A DNA stretch of 49,663 nt, taken from positions 1-49,663 of the forward strand of contig DJVY01000166.1 in assembly GCA_002440885.1 (NCBI GenBank). The letters run 5' to 3'. The first letter of the stretch is position 1, and each line of letters opens with the position of its first letter. Of the stretch, positions 25,898 to 34,288 are shown piece after piece. The DNA comes from Bacteroidales bacterium UBA6244 (lineage in GTDB: Bacteria > Bacteroidota > Bacteroidia > Bacteroidales > F082). Both the position numbers and the translations under genes were made by a program. The notes beneath the pieces are model-generated. The model saw only the letters and a program-made list of their open reading frames with translations. It had not been told where the DNA came from and did no database searches.

Positions 25898-26608
25898 TTA
25901 CTTTTTCTTATCTCCCACCCCTACAGGTATATTAACCTTTACAAAAAAGGATGAATTATTACTTCCTGCTATATCTTTATAAACAGCAATAAAGCCGTAA
26001 TAATATTTTACACCAATTGACCAACCGGTACCATTGAAAAGCCTGTAGCCAAACCCGACAACACCCCCTGCATCAATTTTATTGAGCTTTTCCTTATTGA
26101 ATTCTTTAATGATTGCCTCGCTACCATTAAGTTCCGAATGGAATTGCATCCACGATCTGTACATCAACCCAAACTGAGGACCTAACTCAGCATAAAAGTT
26201 ATTTCTGAACTTATATTTTGCCAAAACAGGAACCAAAAAGTAATTCATCTTCTGATTATAATTTCCATTTATTCGCGCTCCGTCATTGTTATAATAAATG
26301 GTAGAATTTAGTTTATTCAGATCATTATCAGATAATTTGTCAACACCTAAAGTTGACTTTACCAAGACACCGGTATTGATATACCACGACTGATTCATTT
26401 TCAGGTTAAAGTAAAATCCGAGATTCCAGTTGCCCTGATACTTATTTGTCTCCAATGAAGAGATTTTTGCCCAGTTTAATCCGGCTTCAATTCCAAATTC
26501 AATTTTATCTGAGTTCAACTTATCACCTAATAAAAGGCTGATTAATATCTGTGAGTGCAAAGTAACTGCAAACGCCAACAGGCAGACTAATATGATTATT
26601 TTCTTCAT
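25898..26608 (-). CDS. small outer-membrane beta-barrel protein
   Basis: 236 residues from ATG 26608 (an upstream GTG at 26614 is less likely). Signal peptide MKKIIILVCLLAFAVTLHSQ, then FGIEAGLNWAKISSL and alternating strands ending in FFVKVNIPVGVGDKKK. It is of the same broad type as the barrel at 24986 but not close in sequence by eye. The promoter element TACATTTG (26614-26621) abuts the start, so the mRNA may be nearly leaderless. Codon choice is more AT-rich than in the suf region. Confidence 0.7.
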   Translation of the reverse strand: MKKIIILVCLLAFAVTLHSQILISLLLGDKLNSDKIEFGIEAGLNWAKISSLETNKYQGNWNLGFYFNLKMNQSWYINTGVLVKSTLGVDKLSDNDLNKLNSTIYYNNDGARINGNYNQKMNYFLVPVLAKYKFRNNFYAELGPQFGLMYRSWMQFHSELNGSEAIIKEFNKEKLNKIDAGGVVGFGYRLFNGTGWSIGVKYYYGFIAVYKDIAGSNNSSFFVKVNIPVGVGDKKK

Positions 26609-26613
26609 GAACA

Positions 26614-26621
26614 CAAATGTA
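26614..26621 (-). promoter_or_regulatory. -7-like element touching the start codon of the second barrel gene
   Basis: TACATTTG on the minus strand ends 5 bases before ATG 26608. It is either a leaderless promoter or a chance match. Confidence 0.3.
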
Positions 26622-26845
26622 TTAAAGAAATGATACGATAAATATACTCTTATTCGACTTCCACATTAATCGCCTGAGTATGTGCAAAAAAAACAAGAGA
26701 ACACATGCTTTGGCTACTTGCTGTACCAATTGAAACTCTTCTTTTTGCGAGCAAACACAGTTTATTCAACACTATACGTCCCTTTTAGTATAAACCTGAT
26801 TAAAAAATCCATTGGCAGATCCTGCCTATTCTCAAAATACTCAAT

Positions 26846-27913
26846 TTAGTTAGACTTTTTGTAAGTGCTTTTATTGTAGCTCTTTAGCATTTTCCCAAAA
26901 TCTTTGTCTTTCTTACGCTTTTCAGCAACAGTCGATTCAAAATGCTCCTTTTCTCTTTCCATTTTCAGGAAATTTCCGAGAGATGATTTGTCTATTTCAC
27001 CTCTTTCAACAGCCTTTAAAACAGCACAGCCAATTTCAGTGGTGTGTGTACAATCGCTGAACTTGCAAACTTTGGACAGTTCAATAATCTTGCTAAAGGT
27101 TATTTCCAATCCACCCGTAGAATCTGCAATTCCAACTTCTCTCATTCCCGGGTTGTCTATCAGAATTCCCCCGTTTTCAAGAACTAATAGTTCCCGGTAA
27201 CTGGTAACATGTCTCCCTTTGTTTGTACTGGAACTAATCGTATTGGTTTTCATCAACTGCTTACCCGATAAGTTATTCAATAAGGTAGACTTTCCTACTC
27301 CTGATGAACCTAACAAACAGTAGGTTTTACTTTTTTCAATATGATCTTCGAGTTTTTTAAATCCTTTTTGAGTCTCATTGCTTATTGGAATAATAGGCAC
27401 CTGTTTTATCCTTTGCTGAACTATATCAATCAATTCTGATAATTCATTCTCACATATCAAATCAATTTTATTGAGTATGATAATTGGGCTTACCTTAGAC
27501 GTATAGCAAATAGTTAAGTACCGCTCTATTCTGTTTATGTTAAAATCTCTGTCGACAGCTTGTACAATGAAAGCATAATCAATATTTGTGGCTATAATCT
27601 GTTTTTCTCCTTGTTTCCCAACTGCTTGTCTTTCTATAATAGTACTTCGCGGAAAGACAGAATGAATAAGAACTTTATCATTGTCATATTCAGATATTGC
27701 AACCCAATCTCCAACAGCAGGAAAATCAGATCTGTGATGTGCCGAAAAACGTAAATTTCCGATTATCTCACCATCATATTCTTTTTCAGGGGTTTTCACA
27801 ACATATCTTTCCTTCTGTTCAGAAACAACCCGCCCCACAGTAAAAATATCTAACTTTTGATCTTTTCTGTAATTTTCTAATTCAATACTATAGCCCAAAT
27901 CCTCCAGTGTCAT
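26846..27913 (-). CDS. rsgA: ribosome small subunit-dependent GTPase A (RsgA)
   Basis: 355 residues from ATG 27913 (a further upstream TTG at 27943 is less likely). The circularly permuted GTPase order is present: an N-terminal OB domain, G4 NKIDL, then G1 GSSGVGKSTLLNNL and G3 DNPGMREVG, then the zinc site with Cys-Cys-His-Cys in CKFSDCTHTTEIGC. RsgA helps mature the 30S subunit. Its AT-rich codon choice and the transposase remnants right upstream suggest this copy may be a transferred or second copy. Confidence 0.93.
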   Translation of the reverse strand: MTLEDLGYSIELENYRKDQKLDIFTVGRVVSEQKERYVVKTPEKEYDGEIIGNLRFSAHHRSDFPAVGDWVAISEYDNDKVLIHSVFPRSTIIERQAVGKQGEKQIIATNIDYAFIVQAVDRDFNINRIERYLTICYTSKVSPIIILNKIDLICENELSELIDIVQQRIKQVPIIPISNETQKGFKKLEDHIEKSKTYCLLGSSGVGKSTLLNNLSGKQLMKTNTISSSTNKGRHVTSYRELLVLENGGILIDNPGMREVGIADSTGGLEITFSKIIELSKVCKFSDCTHTTEIGCAVLKAVERGEIDKSSLGNFLKMEREKEHFESTVAEKRKKDKDFGKMLKSYNKSTYKKSN

Positions 27914-28010
27914 TTGTTTCTTCCGTATTCTGACTAACGTCAAGTTTCACATATCATAATCAATTGGTTACAAAAACAAAATTTTCTTTTGAAAGTTCAA
28001 ATTTGGTAAT

Positions 28011-28181
28011 TTATTTTTGAATTCGCTTCACCGATCCAAGTATTCGTTTCTGATCCAAATATAGGCATTCTTCAGGATTGTAGTAAGGTTTATTCTGTAT
28101 CACCACATTAAAAATAATTGCTGCAAGTTTTCCGGCTGTAGCCGAAATGACCGAGACCCTGCCTTTGTGGAAGTTGATGCG
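28011..28181 (-). pseudogene. transposase C-terminal remnant, possibly IS110-type
   Basis: An open frame of 56 codons reads HKGRVSVISATAGKLAAI, continues with IFNVVIQNKPYYNPEE and ends YLDQKRILGSVKRIQK followed by a stop. This resembles the end of IS110/IS1111-type transposases. A stop codon lies directly before it and the rest of the gene is missing, so it is a fragment. The family assignment rests on recall of the C-terminal pattern. Confidence 0.5.
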
Positions 28182-28248
28182 CTAAAAGAAATCCCTCAAT
28201 GGGATAGATTTTTGATGTTTCCAATGGCATTGGCTGCATTGGGAATGA

Positions 28249-28464
28249 CTACTTTCTGACTAATCTCTTTCTTTTCATCGTAGTATCTAATTCATATTTA
28301 ATCATTTGTGGTGTACGTTGGGCATATTGAATTCTTCTGAACGGGGTTCCCGAAATTGCGAAACCGCCACTTAAGTCATGGCATACATCACAACCAGGAT
28401 TGCGCTCGTACTCATTAGTAACAGTTCTGAAATCGGCCTTGCATTGAGCTGTACAAATATAACA
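28249..28464 (-). pseudogene. decayed reading frame with CxxC motifs
   Basis: About 71 codons without a stop but with no plausible start; a stop lies directly before it. It reads CYICTAQCKADF and then RNPGCDVCHDLSGG, ending KRLVRK. The two Cys-x-x-Cys clusters are not likely by chance, but no family was recognised. A competing frame on the same strand is open over part of this stretch, so coding status is uncertain. Confidence 0.25.
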
Positions 28465-28514
28465 TTATTGATCATCGAACCAAAAACGTTAGCTGAATTA
28501 GTCAGTGAAAAATT

Positions 28515-28780
28515 TTATAGGGAGGATTGCCCATAACGGTAGTCCATTTTTTGACAGTAAATAGGGGGTAGATTTTTTAGGTCTCGCCAAAACGGCGCTA
28601 TGGAAGCCAAAACTGATCCTAAAACGGCAGAAAAAGGAAGGAGATAACTCCTAAACACTTCTTTACCAATGATATTCAGTATTCTCTGTAGGTTGTAGGC
28701 TGTGAAGATAAGTCCCGCATCGGCTAAAGAGCGTTTCATCGTCTTCCTGGTTTTGATATAGCTAAATCCCCCTATACAGG
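28515..28780 (-). pseudogene. transposase C-terminal remnant, IS1182-like DDE type
   Basis: The frame reads GFSYIKTRKTMKRSLADAG followed by LIFTAYNLQRILNIIGKEVF and an out-of-family tail. The TAYNLxRIxNIIG pattern is the usual end of IS1182-like DDE transposases. The frame is closed by a stop shortly upstream (near 28797), so only the end of the gene survives. Confidence 0.55.
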
Positions 28781-28947
28781 GAACATGATTTTTAGGGGCT
28801 TAGCCCAACACGAACTAAAACTCAATTGAGCGGGTGCTGGTCTTAATTTTTGGCTTTGTATTGCAGGCTGTGGGTGATTTTTTCATCGCGGCCTGTTTTT
28901 TTTAGGCTCAACTGAGTCTTAAAGCCTATTATCTTATGCAAAGTGCT

Positions 28948-30366
28948 TTAATTAATAATTAGCTTTTCTACATATGAAGAATTCGCAGAAAATATCTGCA
29001 CAAAATACAACCCTTGTTTAAGGTTGGAGATTTCTATTTCGGATGTTTTTCCGCTTAAATTAAGTATTTCTTTTCCCATTTGCTCGTATATAATTACTTT
29101 GGTGATAATTATCCCATTACCAGCAATATTTATTAAATCAGTGGAGGGATTTGGGTAAATTGTAAAATTAGGTTTTTCAGATGTAATGGAGTATCCCTCA
29201 ATGCATAATGATAAAACCTCAGCCTCTGAATAGCACCCTGACTTGTTGTTCTCAATACTTGTGTTGGCATTAGGCGTGGCAAGATATTCACATACACTTC
29301 TCACTTCACAAGTGGCTAACGAATCGTTGTTATATATAAACAGCGATTCTATTGAATGGGGATCAACATTGTCGAGTCCTTCAAGACTTCTTAATTGTTT
29401 GTTGTTGTCAATCCATATTTCATCCCCAATGTAATCTATGCTGTTCATTCCCATCAAATCTACAAGGGCATCATTATAATGCAGTGCAAGCATTCCAATT
29501 ATGGTATCCAAATTATTTAATCCTTCAAGATCGGTTAGCCATGGATTATACTCAATATACAAGTCGCTTCCAACATATGATAACCCTTCCAGACCTGTTA
29601 AATTGATTAGACCTGGATTGTCTGTAATCGCAAGAAATCCCCTTACGGAATCCAACTTGTTCAAGTGCCATAAATTAGCCAGGTTCTTATTATGAGTTAT
29701 AACACAATTTCCACCAACGTATTGAATGTTTTCGAGTCCAGACAAACTAGATAAGGTATCATTAAAAGAAATTTCAAGACCTGAAGTGGCAAAATCCAAA
29801 CTTTCTAAACCTTCTAAATTAGGAAGTTTATGGTTGAAATTAATATACACAATACCATTGCATTCGGTAAGATTACTTAACGCGGTAATACTTGTTAACG
29901 AATAATTATCCGAAATGTCAACACCATATGTATGGATGGTACTAAGATTATCAAGGCCGCTAATATTTGTTAAAGCGTTGTTATAGTATATTTTTATGCC
30001 TTCACCAATATAAGTCAATGCTTCAAGACCTTCTAGACTTAGAAGAGAAGGATTGTTTCTTATGAAAAACTTACCACTTATCGAACTTAGATTATCTAAT
30101 CCTGTGCAACTTGTGAGCAAATCATTATTTTGGATAAAAAGGAAGCCTCCAATATGTGTTAACACATTCAAGCCATTGAAGTTAGATATGTCTGAGCCGC
30201 TTATTATCACATCACCTTCTATTTCAATGCAGCCCGGGTAGTCCATCTGGAAATTGTCTATTTGGGATTGAGTTGTAAATGTAATTCCATCGGGTAGGCA
30301 ACCTTGAGAAAACAGACTGGACTGAATTATTATGATAATTATACTGATAAAAAGTAATTTTTTCAA
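28948..30366 (-). CDS. leucine-rich/receptor L-domain-like surface protein with T9SS sorting domain (LRR copy 1)
   Basis: 472 residues. A signal peptide is followed by CLPDGITF, then about twelve repeats of about 23-26 residues with the pattern LxGLxxLxxIxGxLxIxxNxxL. The end (YPNPSTDLINIAG to VEKLIIN) is a type-A T9SS sorting domain, so it should be displayed on or released from the cell surface. The second LRR gene next to it is a clear paralogue. The start codon is TTG at 30366; no ATG gives a signal peptide. The role is unknown, possibly binding or adhesion. Confidence 0.85.
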   Translation of the reverse strand: MKKLLFISIIIIIIQSSLFSQGCLPDGITFTTQSQIDNFQMDYPGCIEIEGDVIISGSDISNFNGLNVLTHIGGFLFIQNNDLLTSCTGLDNLSSISGKFFIRNNPSLLSLEGLEALTYIGEGIKIYYNNALTNISGLDNLSTIHTYGVDISDNYSLTSITALSNLTECNGIVYINFNHKLPNLEGLESLDFATSGLEISFNDTLSSLSGLENIQYVGGNCVITHNKNLANLWHLNKLDSVRGFLAITDNPGLINLTGLEGLSYVGSDLYIEYNPWLTDLEGLNNLDTIIGMLALHYNDALVDLMGMNSIDYIGDEIWIDNNKQLRSLEGLDNVDPHSIESLFIYNNDSLATCEVRSVCEYLATPNANTSIENNKSGCYSEAEVLSLCIEGYSITSEKPNFTIYPNPSTDLINIAGNGIIITKVIIYEQMGKEILNLSGKTSEIEISNLKQGLYFVQIFSANSSYVEKLIIN

Positions 30367-30771
30367 ATGTTTCGATTTTGTGTTTTAATTATTGTTTTAT
30401 TCTGCATTTTGCAAAACGTGTGGCTAAATCAAACCCTTCCGTTTATTCCTCTATAGTTAGATAAATTGAAGAGTTAGTCTCCATTCCGTGTTTCTTGAAG
30501 TTCGGGTAATATTTTTGGGAAGTGTTTTCGCATGGTTCTTTTATTTTTTGATTAAAGTCTGCCAAAGGTATGCACTTTATTTAATTCTTATGTGATCCGG
30601 TGGGCAATTTATTTTCCAAGAACAAAGGTTTAAAACATGACAACGATGCGGCTTTCTACTGTGCATAAATGGTGTTCCGGGGACCTGTCCCGCGGCTGCG
30701 GGGATTTGTCCCGCAAATGTGGGACTAGGGGCTGTGTGCCGCTCAGAGTCCTATTTATTAGGCAGTGGCTT
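30367..30771. other. 405-base gap between the two LRR genes
   Basis: No gene was found. It holds the 21-bp GC-rich tandem repeat at 30678-30725 and otherwise AT-rich sequence. Confidence 0.75.
30678..30725. repeat. 21-bp tandem repeat with alternating GGGAC/GTCCC half-sites
   Basis: Two full units of 21-22 bp and part of a third: CGGGGACCTGTCCCGCGGCTG, shown in two parts as CGGGGACCTG then TCCCGCGGCTG, followed by a second unit starting CGGGGATTTG and a third starting GGGACTA. Half-sites GGGAC and GTCCC repeat at 20-21 bp spacing (two helical turns) and can pair as short hairpins. It is GC-rich in a very AT-rich neighbourhood. Confidence 0.65.
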
Positions 30772-31980
30772 TTATTTTATTATTAATTTTTGCCTATAAA
30801 TAGCTCCATTTACAACAATTTCAACATAATGCATACCAGGTATTAGGTTTGATATATTGATGCTATTAGTATTGTCAAGATTTACTAATTGTTTTTGGCC
30901 AATATGGTTAAAAATATATACATCTTCTATTTCTGAGCGGTTTATCGCTGATATATGAATAATTGAATTTGCAGGATTTGGATATACGATAATGTTTTTC
31001 TTGTTTTCTGATTCTACATTGACCAAACAAGATGCTAATACTTCTTGAACACTATTGCAATTGTTTTCATTTAGACCGATATTCGCAACATAGTTTGTGG
31101 TAGATAGGTATTCACAAACACTTTCCACTTCACAGGTTGATAGATTATGATTAAAAATTATGGTTAATTCTTCTATTGTATTGTGATCAATATTATCAAG
31201 GCCTTCCAGGCTGTTAAGATTTTTATTATCAACTATACTAATAGCGCCATTTACCTGAGTTAGATTGCTAAGACCAACAATACTTTCTAATTCCCAATTT
31301 GAGGATATATCTAGGTTTCCATTGATAGAAGATAATTGATTGATACCATCAATATCTATAAGGCCATAGTTATAGCTTAAGGTAAAGCTATTACCAATTG
31401 AAATTAGACTCCCTAATCCAATTATATCTGTCAAACTATTGTTGTCAGATATTTGCAAATTTCCCATAATTGACTTCAAATTAGATAATCCTCCTACGTT
31501 TAATAATTCGTGACAACCAGTAATTTTTAAATCTCCTTCTATGCATGATAAATTATGGAGTCCATCAATATTTAGCAACCATCCATTATCAATTATTAAT
31601 AAATCTCCTCTTATTGAATCAAGGCCATATATTGCTGAAAAATTTGTTAGCGTTCCGTTATTGTTTATCTCTAAGCTACCTCCTAAATAATTAAGGTTTT
31701 GGAGTCCAGAAAAATTAGATAGCCAATGATTATCAATGACTATTAGGTTTCCCAAAATAGACGTGATAACATTTAGGCCTGTTAGATTGGTTATATGCAT
31801 ATTATCGGGGTCTGTAACTACTACATCACCCTGTATTTCAAAGCAATTGGGGTAGTTTTGCTGAAAGTTGTCAATCATGTCTTGAGATGAGAACGTAATT
31901 CCATCAGGAAGGCATTGTTGAGAAAATGATAGATTTATTGTAAATATTACGCTTGCTAAAAATAAAATGGGCTTTTTCAT
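30772..31980 (-). CDS. leucine-rich/receptor L-domain-like surface protein with T9SS sorting domain (LRR copy 2)
   Basis: 402 residues. Signal peptide, then CLPDGITFSSQDMIDNFQQNYPNC, which mirrors the start of the copy at 28948, followed by about nine repeats and a Cys-containing cap (STCEVESVCEYLS) shared with it. It ends in a T9SS sorting domain (VYPNPANSIIHIS to RQKLIIK). Two or three fewer repeats explain the shorter length. The pair arose by tandem duplication. Function unknown. Confidence 0.86.
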   Translation of the reverse strand: MKKPILFLASVIFTINLSFSQQCLPDGITFSSQDMIDNFQQNYPNCFEIQGDVVVTDPDNMHITNLTGLNVITSILGNLIVIDNHWLSNFSGLQNLNYLGGSLEINNNGTLTNFSAIYGLDSIRGDLLIIDNGWLLNIDGLHNLSCIEGDLKITGCHELLNVGGLSNLKSIMGNLQISDNNSLTDIIGLGSLISIGNSFTLSYNYGLIDIDGINQLSSINGNLDISSNWELESIVGLSNLTQVNGAISIVDNKNLNSLEGLDNIDHNTIEELTIIFNHNLSTCEVESVCEYLSTTNYVANIGLNENNCNSVQEVLASCLVNVESENKKNIIVYPNPANSIIHISAINRSEIEDVYIFNHIGQKQLVNLDNTNSINISNLIPGMHYVEIVVNGAIYRQKLIIK

Positions 31981-32396
31981 GGTTTAATGTGTTTATTGTT
32001 TTTTTGCGTTGTGCCTAACTACATGCTATCCACAATACTATTGCGCTTATTTCCGCTTTGGGGGAATCCTGACATCATACTATTAGCTAACAATATCAAT
32101 GCGTTGTGTTTTTTGTCCATGGTGGTATGTTTAAGTTTATTCTGTTTAGCATGTTACAAATGTATTTCATTTTCCATTATAATACACTGGGTTGGTGTAT
32201 TTTTTAAAGTGATTTCCGGGCTGGATGGGTTGGTTTAGTTTTTCCATAGCAACAGGTTAATTCAGTAGCCGAATATCCGATGGGGTGAAGTGTTGTTGTT
32301 TTGTGGACAAGGAACAAAAAAATGTCCTGACCAAATAATGTCTTTACAAACAAAAGCCGTACATTTACCTCGCATTGCAATTTATAGTTTTATCTC
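31981..32396. other. 416-base gap between LRR copy 2 and the GH13 gene
   Basis: No gene was supported. A weak -7-like TACATTTA at about 32360 lies 37 bases before the GH13 start. An 83-codon open frame here looks like chance. Confidence 0.6.
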
Positions 32397-34271
32397 ATGA
32401 ATTATCATCACAAACCCTTATCAATAAGCATACTTGTTTTAAGTTTGCTGCTTGTGTCGTGCAGTCAACCGGCACCTCAGACCATGAAAAATTCGAAATC
32501 GGAAAAAATCAATGTGTACCAGGTGTTTACCCGCCTGTTTGGAAATAAAAATACCACCAATAGGCCTTGGGGTACCATCGAAGAAAACGGGGTAGGGAAG
32601 TTTAGCGACTTTGATAGCACGGCCCTGGCGGAAATAAAAAAAATGGGTATTACCCACATGTGGTATACCGGCGTCCCGCATCACGATGTAATACGCGATT
32701 ACACGGCCTATGGTATTACCAACGATGACCCTGATGTGGTAAAGGGACGCGCCGGATCGCCTTACGCCGTGAAGGATTATTATAATGTAAACCCCGATCT
32801 GGCCGATGATCCGTCGCGACGGCTCGAAGAATTTGAAGAACTCATTGCCCGCACTCACGCAAATGGTTTGAAAGTGATTATCGACATCGTGCCAAACCAT
32901 GTAGCCCGAAATTATCAATCTGTTACAAACCCTGATCAGGTGGAGAGTTTCGGTGAATCTGACGATACCTCGGTGGTTTATGCGCGCGACAATAATTTCT
33001 ATTACATCCCGGGCGAGGATTTTCAAGTGCCTGATTTCTTGAACGGTTACCTGCCCTTGGGAGGTGAGCCCAATCCGCTGTCGGATAATAAGTTTAAGGA
33101 AAGTCCGGCCAAATGGACCGGAAATGGATCGCGTCTGGCCAAACCTGGTTTCTACGACTGGTACGAAACGGTTAAGATCAACTACGGTGTTCGTCCCGAC
33201 GGATCAAAAGATTTTGAGGTATTGCCTCCCGAATATGCCGGGAAAAGTATTCAGGAACATGCTGCATTTTGGGCAGATAAAAGTGTACCCGATTCGTGGA
33301 TAAAGTTCCGTGATATCGCGCTTTATTGGATTGGTAAAGGGGTTGACGGTTTTCGGTACGATATGGCCGAAATGGTTCCGGTTGAGTTTTGGAGTTATAT
33401 GAACTCAGCCATTAAAACGCAAAACCCGGATGCCTTTTTATTGGCCGAAGTCTATAACCCGGATTTGTATCGCGATTATATCTTTTTGGGAAAAATGGAT
33501 TACCTGTACGACAAGGTAGCCCTTTACGATACGCTTAAAAACATCATGCAGGGGCGTGGCAGCACCGATAACCTGGTCGCCATCCAGGAGTCGGTGGCTG
33601 ATATTGAACACCACATGTTGCATTTTCTTGAAAATCACGATGAGCAGCGTATTGCAAGTGTTGACTTTGCCGGAAAGGCAGAGAAGGGAAAGCCGGCGAT
33701 GGTGGTCTCGGCATGCATCAGCACTTCTCCTACCATGCTTTATTTCGGACAGGAAGTGGGAGAGCCAGGCGATGGAAATCCCGGTTTTGGATCGGCAACA
33801 CGGACTACTATTTTCGACTACTGGGGCGTACCAAATCATCAGCGCTGGATGAACAACGGGGCTTTCGATGGTGGTCAGCTTACCGAAGAAGAAACTAACC
33901 TGCGCGATTTTTATGTTGATCTGCTGAACATTGTGAGAGATCATTCGGCTTTTTCAGGAAAATACAAAGAAATTCACCGACACAATAGGGAGCATACACC
34001 TTACTACAACGACCGTGTTTTTTCGTTTGTCAGGTGGAACGATAACGAGAAATTGATTGTTGTTACGAATTTCGATGCTGAAAACACGTTTGGGTTCTCT
34101 GTTTCACTCGATTGGGATTTGATTAACGAATGGAATCTGCAACCCGGCGTTTATGAGTTGGTTAATTTGCTCGACGACCAGCAGGCTTACCCGATGAAGG
34201 TAGATGAGCAGGGTGCAAGCGTCCGTGTCGACTTAAAACCGCTCGAATCGGTGATTCTTAAAATGCCTTAA
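32397..34271 (+). CDS. GH13 alpha-amylase family lipoprotein
   Basis: 624 residues. The lipobox (LLLVSC) marks it as a lipoprotein. The (beta/alpha)8 domain has all three catalytic acids: nucleophile Asp322 in DGFRYDM, acid/base Glu351 in LAEVYNP and Asp415 in ENHDEQR, plus DIVPNH at the earlier strand. It should act on alpha-1,4 glucans, possibly starch or maltodextrin, at the cell envelope. There is no SusC/SusD pair or other sus gene nearby, so a full utilisation locus is absent. It ends 17 bases before the DUF418 gene, which may be cotranscribed. Confidence 0.9.
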   Translation: MNYHHKPLSISILVLSLLLVSCSQPAPQTMKNSKSEKINVYQVFTRLFGNKNTTNRPWGTIEENGVGKFSDFDSTALAEIKKMGITHMWYTGVPHHDVIRDYTAYGITNDDPDVVKGRAGSPYAVKDYYNVNPDLADDPSRRLEEFEELIARTHANGLKVIIDIVPNHVARNYQSVTNPDQVESFGESDDTSVVYARDNNFYYIPGEDFQVPDFLNGYLPLGGEPNPLSDNKFKESPAKWTGNGSRLAKPGFYDWYETVKINYGVRPDGSKDFEVLPPEYAGKSIQEHAAFWADKSVPDSWIKFRDIALYWIGKGVDGFRYDMAEMVPVEFWSYMNSAIKTQNPDAFLLAEVYNPDLYRDYIFLGKMDYLYDKVALYDTLKNIMQGRGSTDNLVAIQESVADIEHHMLHFLENHDEQRIASVDFAGKAEKGKPAMVVSACISTSPTMLYFGQEVGEPGDGNPGFGSATRTTIFDYWGVPNHQRWMNNGAFDGGQLTEEETNLRDFYVDLLNIVRDHSAFSGKYKEIHRHNREHTPYYNDRVFSFVRWNDNEKLIVVTNFDAENTFGFSVSLDWDLINEWNLQPGVYELVNLLDDQQAYPMKVDEQGASVRVDLKPLESVILKMP

Positions 34272-34288
34272 CTACTTTGACTCAGGTG

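Larger units (their letters stand above)
27914..28947. other. about 1 kb without an intact gene, containing transposase remnants
   Basis: The stretch between rsgA and the first LRR gene holds two decayed transposase ends (28011-28181 and 28515-28780) and an open but startless frame (28249-28464). No intact gene was found. Confidence 0.8.

Noticed and set aside
31990..32050. GCCTAAC resembling an integron attC core
   Set aside because: A single 7-base match without its partner or a cassette structure; the seven-base core is too short to be informative.
31987..32238. 83-codon hydrophobic open frame on the plus strand
   Set aside because: It lies in an AT-rich intergenic gap, has no start context or promoter, and no recognisable domain; it reads like chance.
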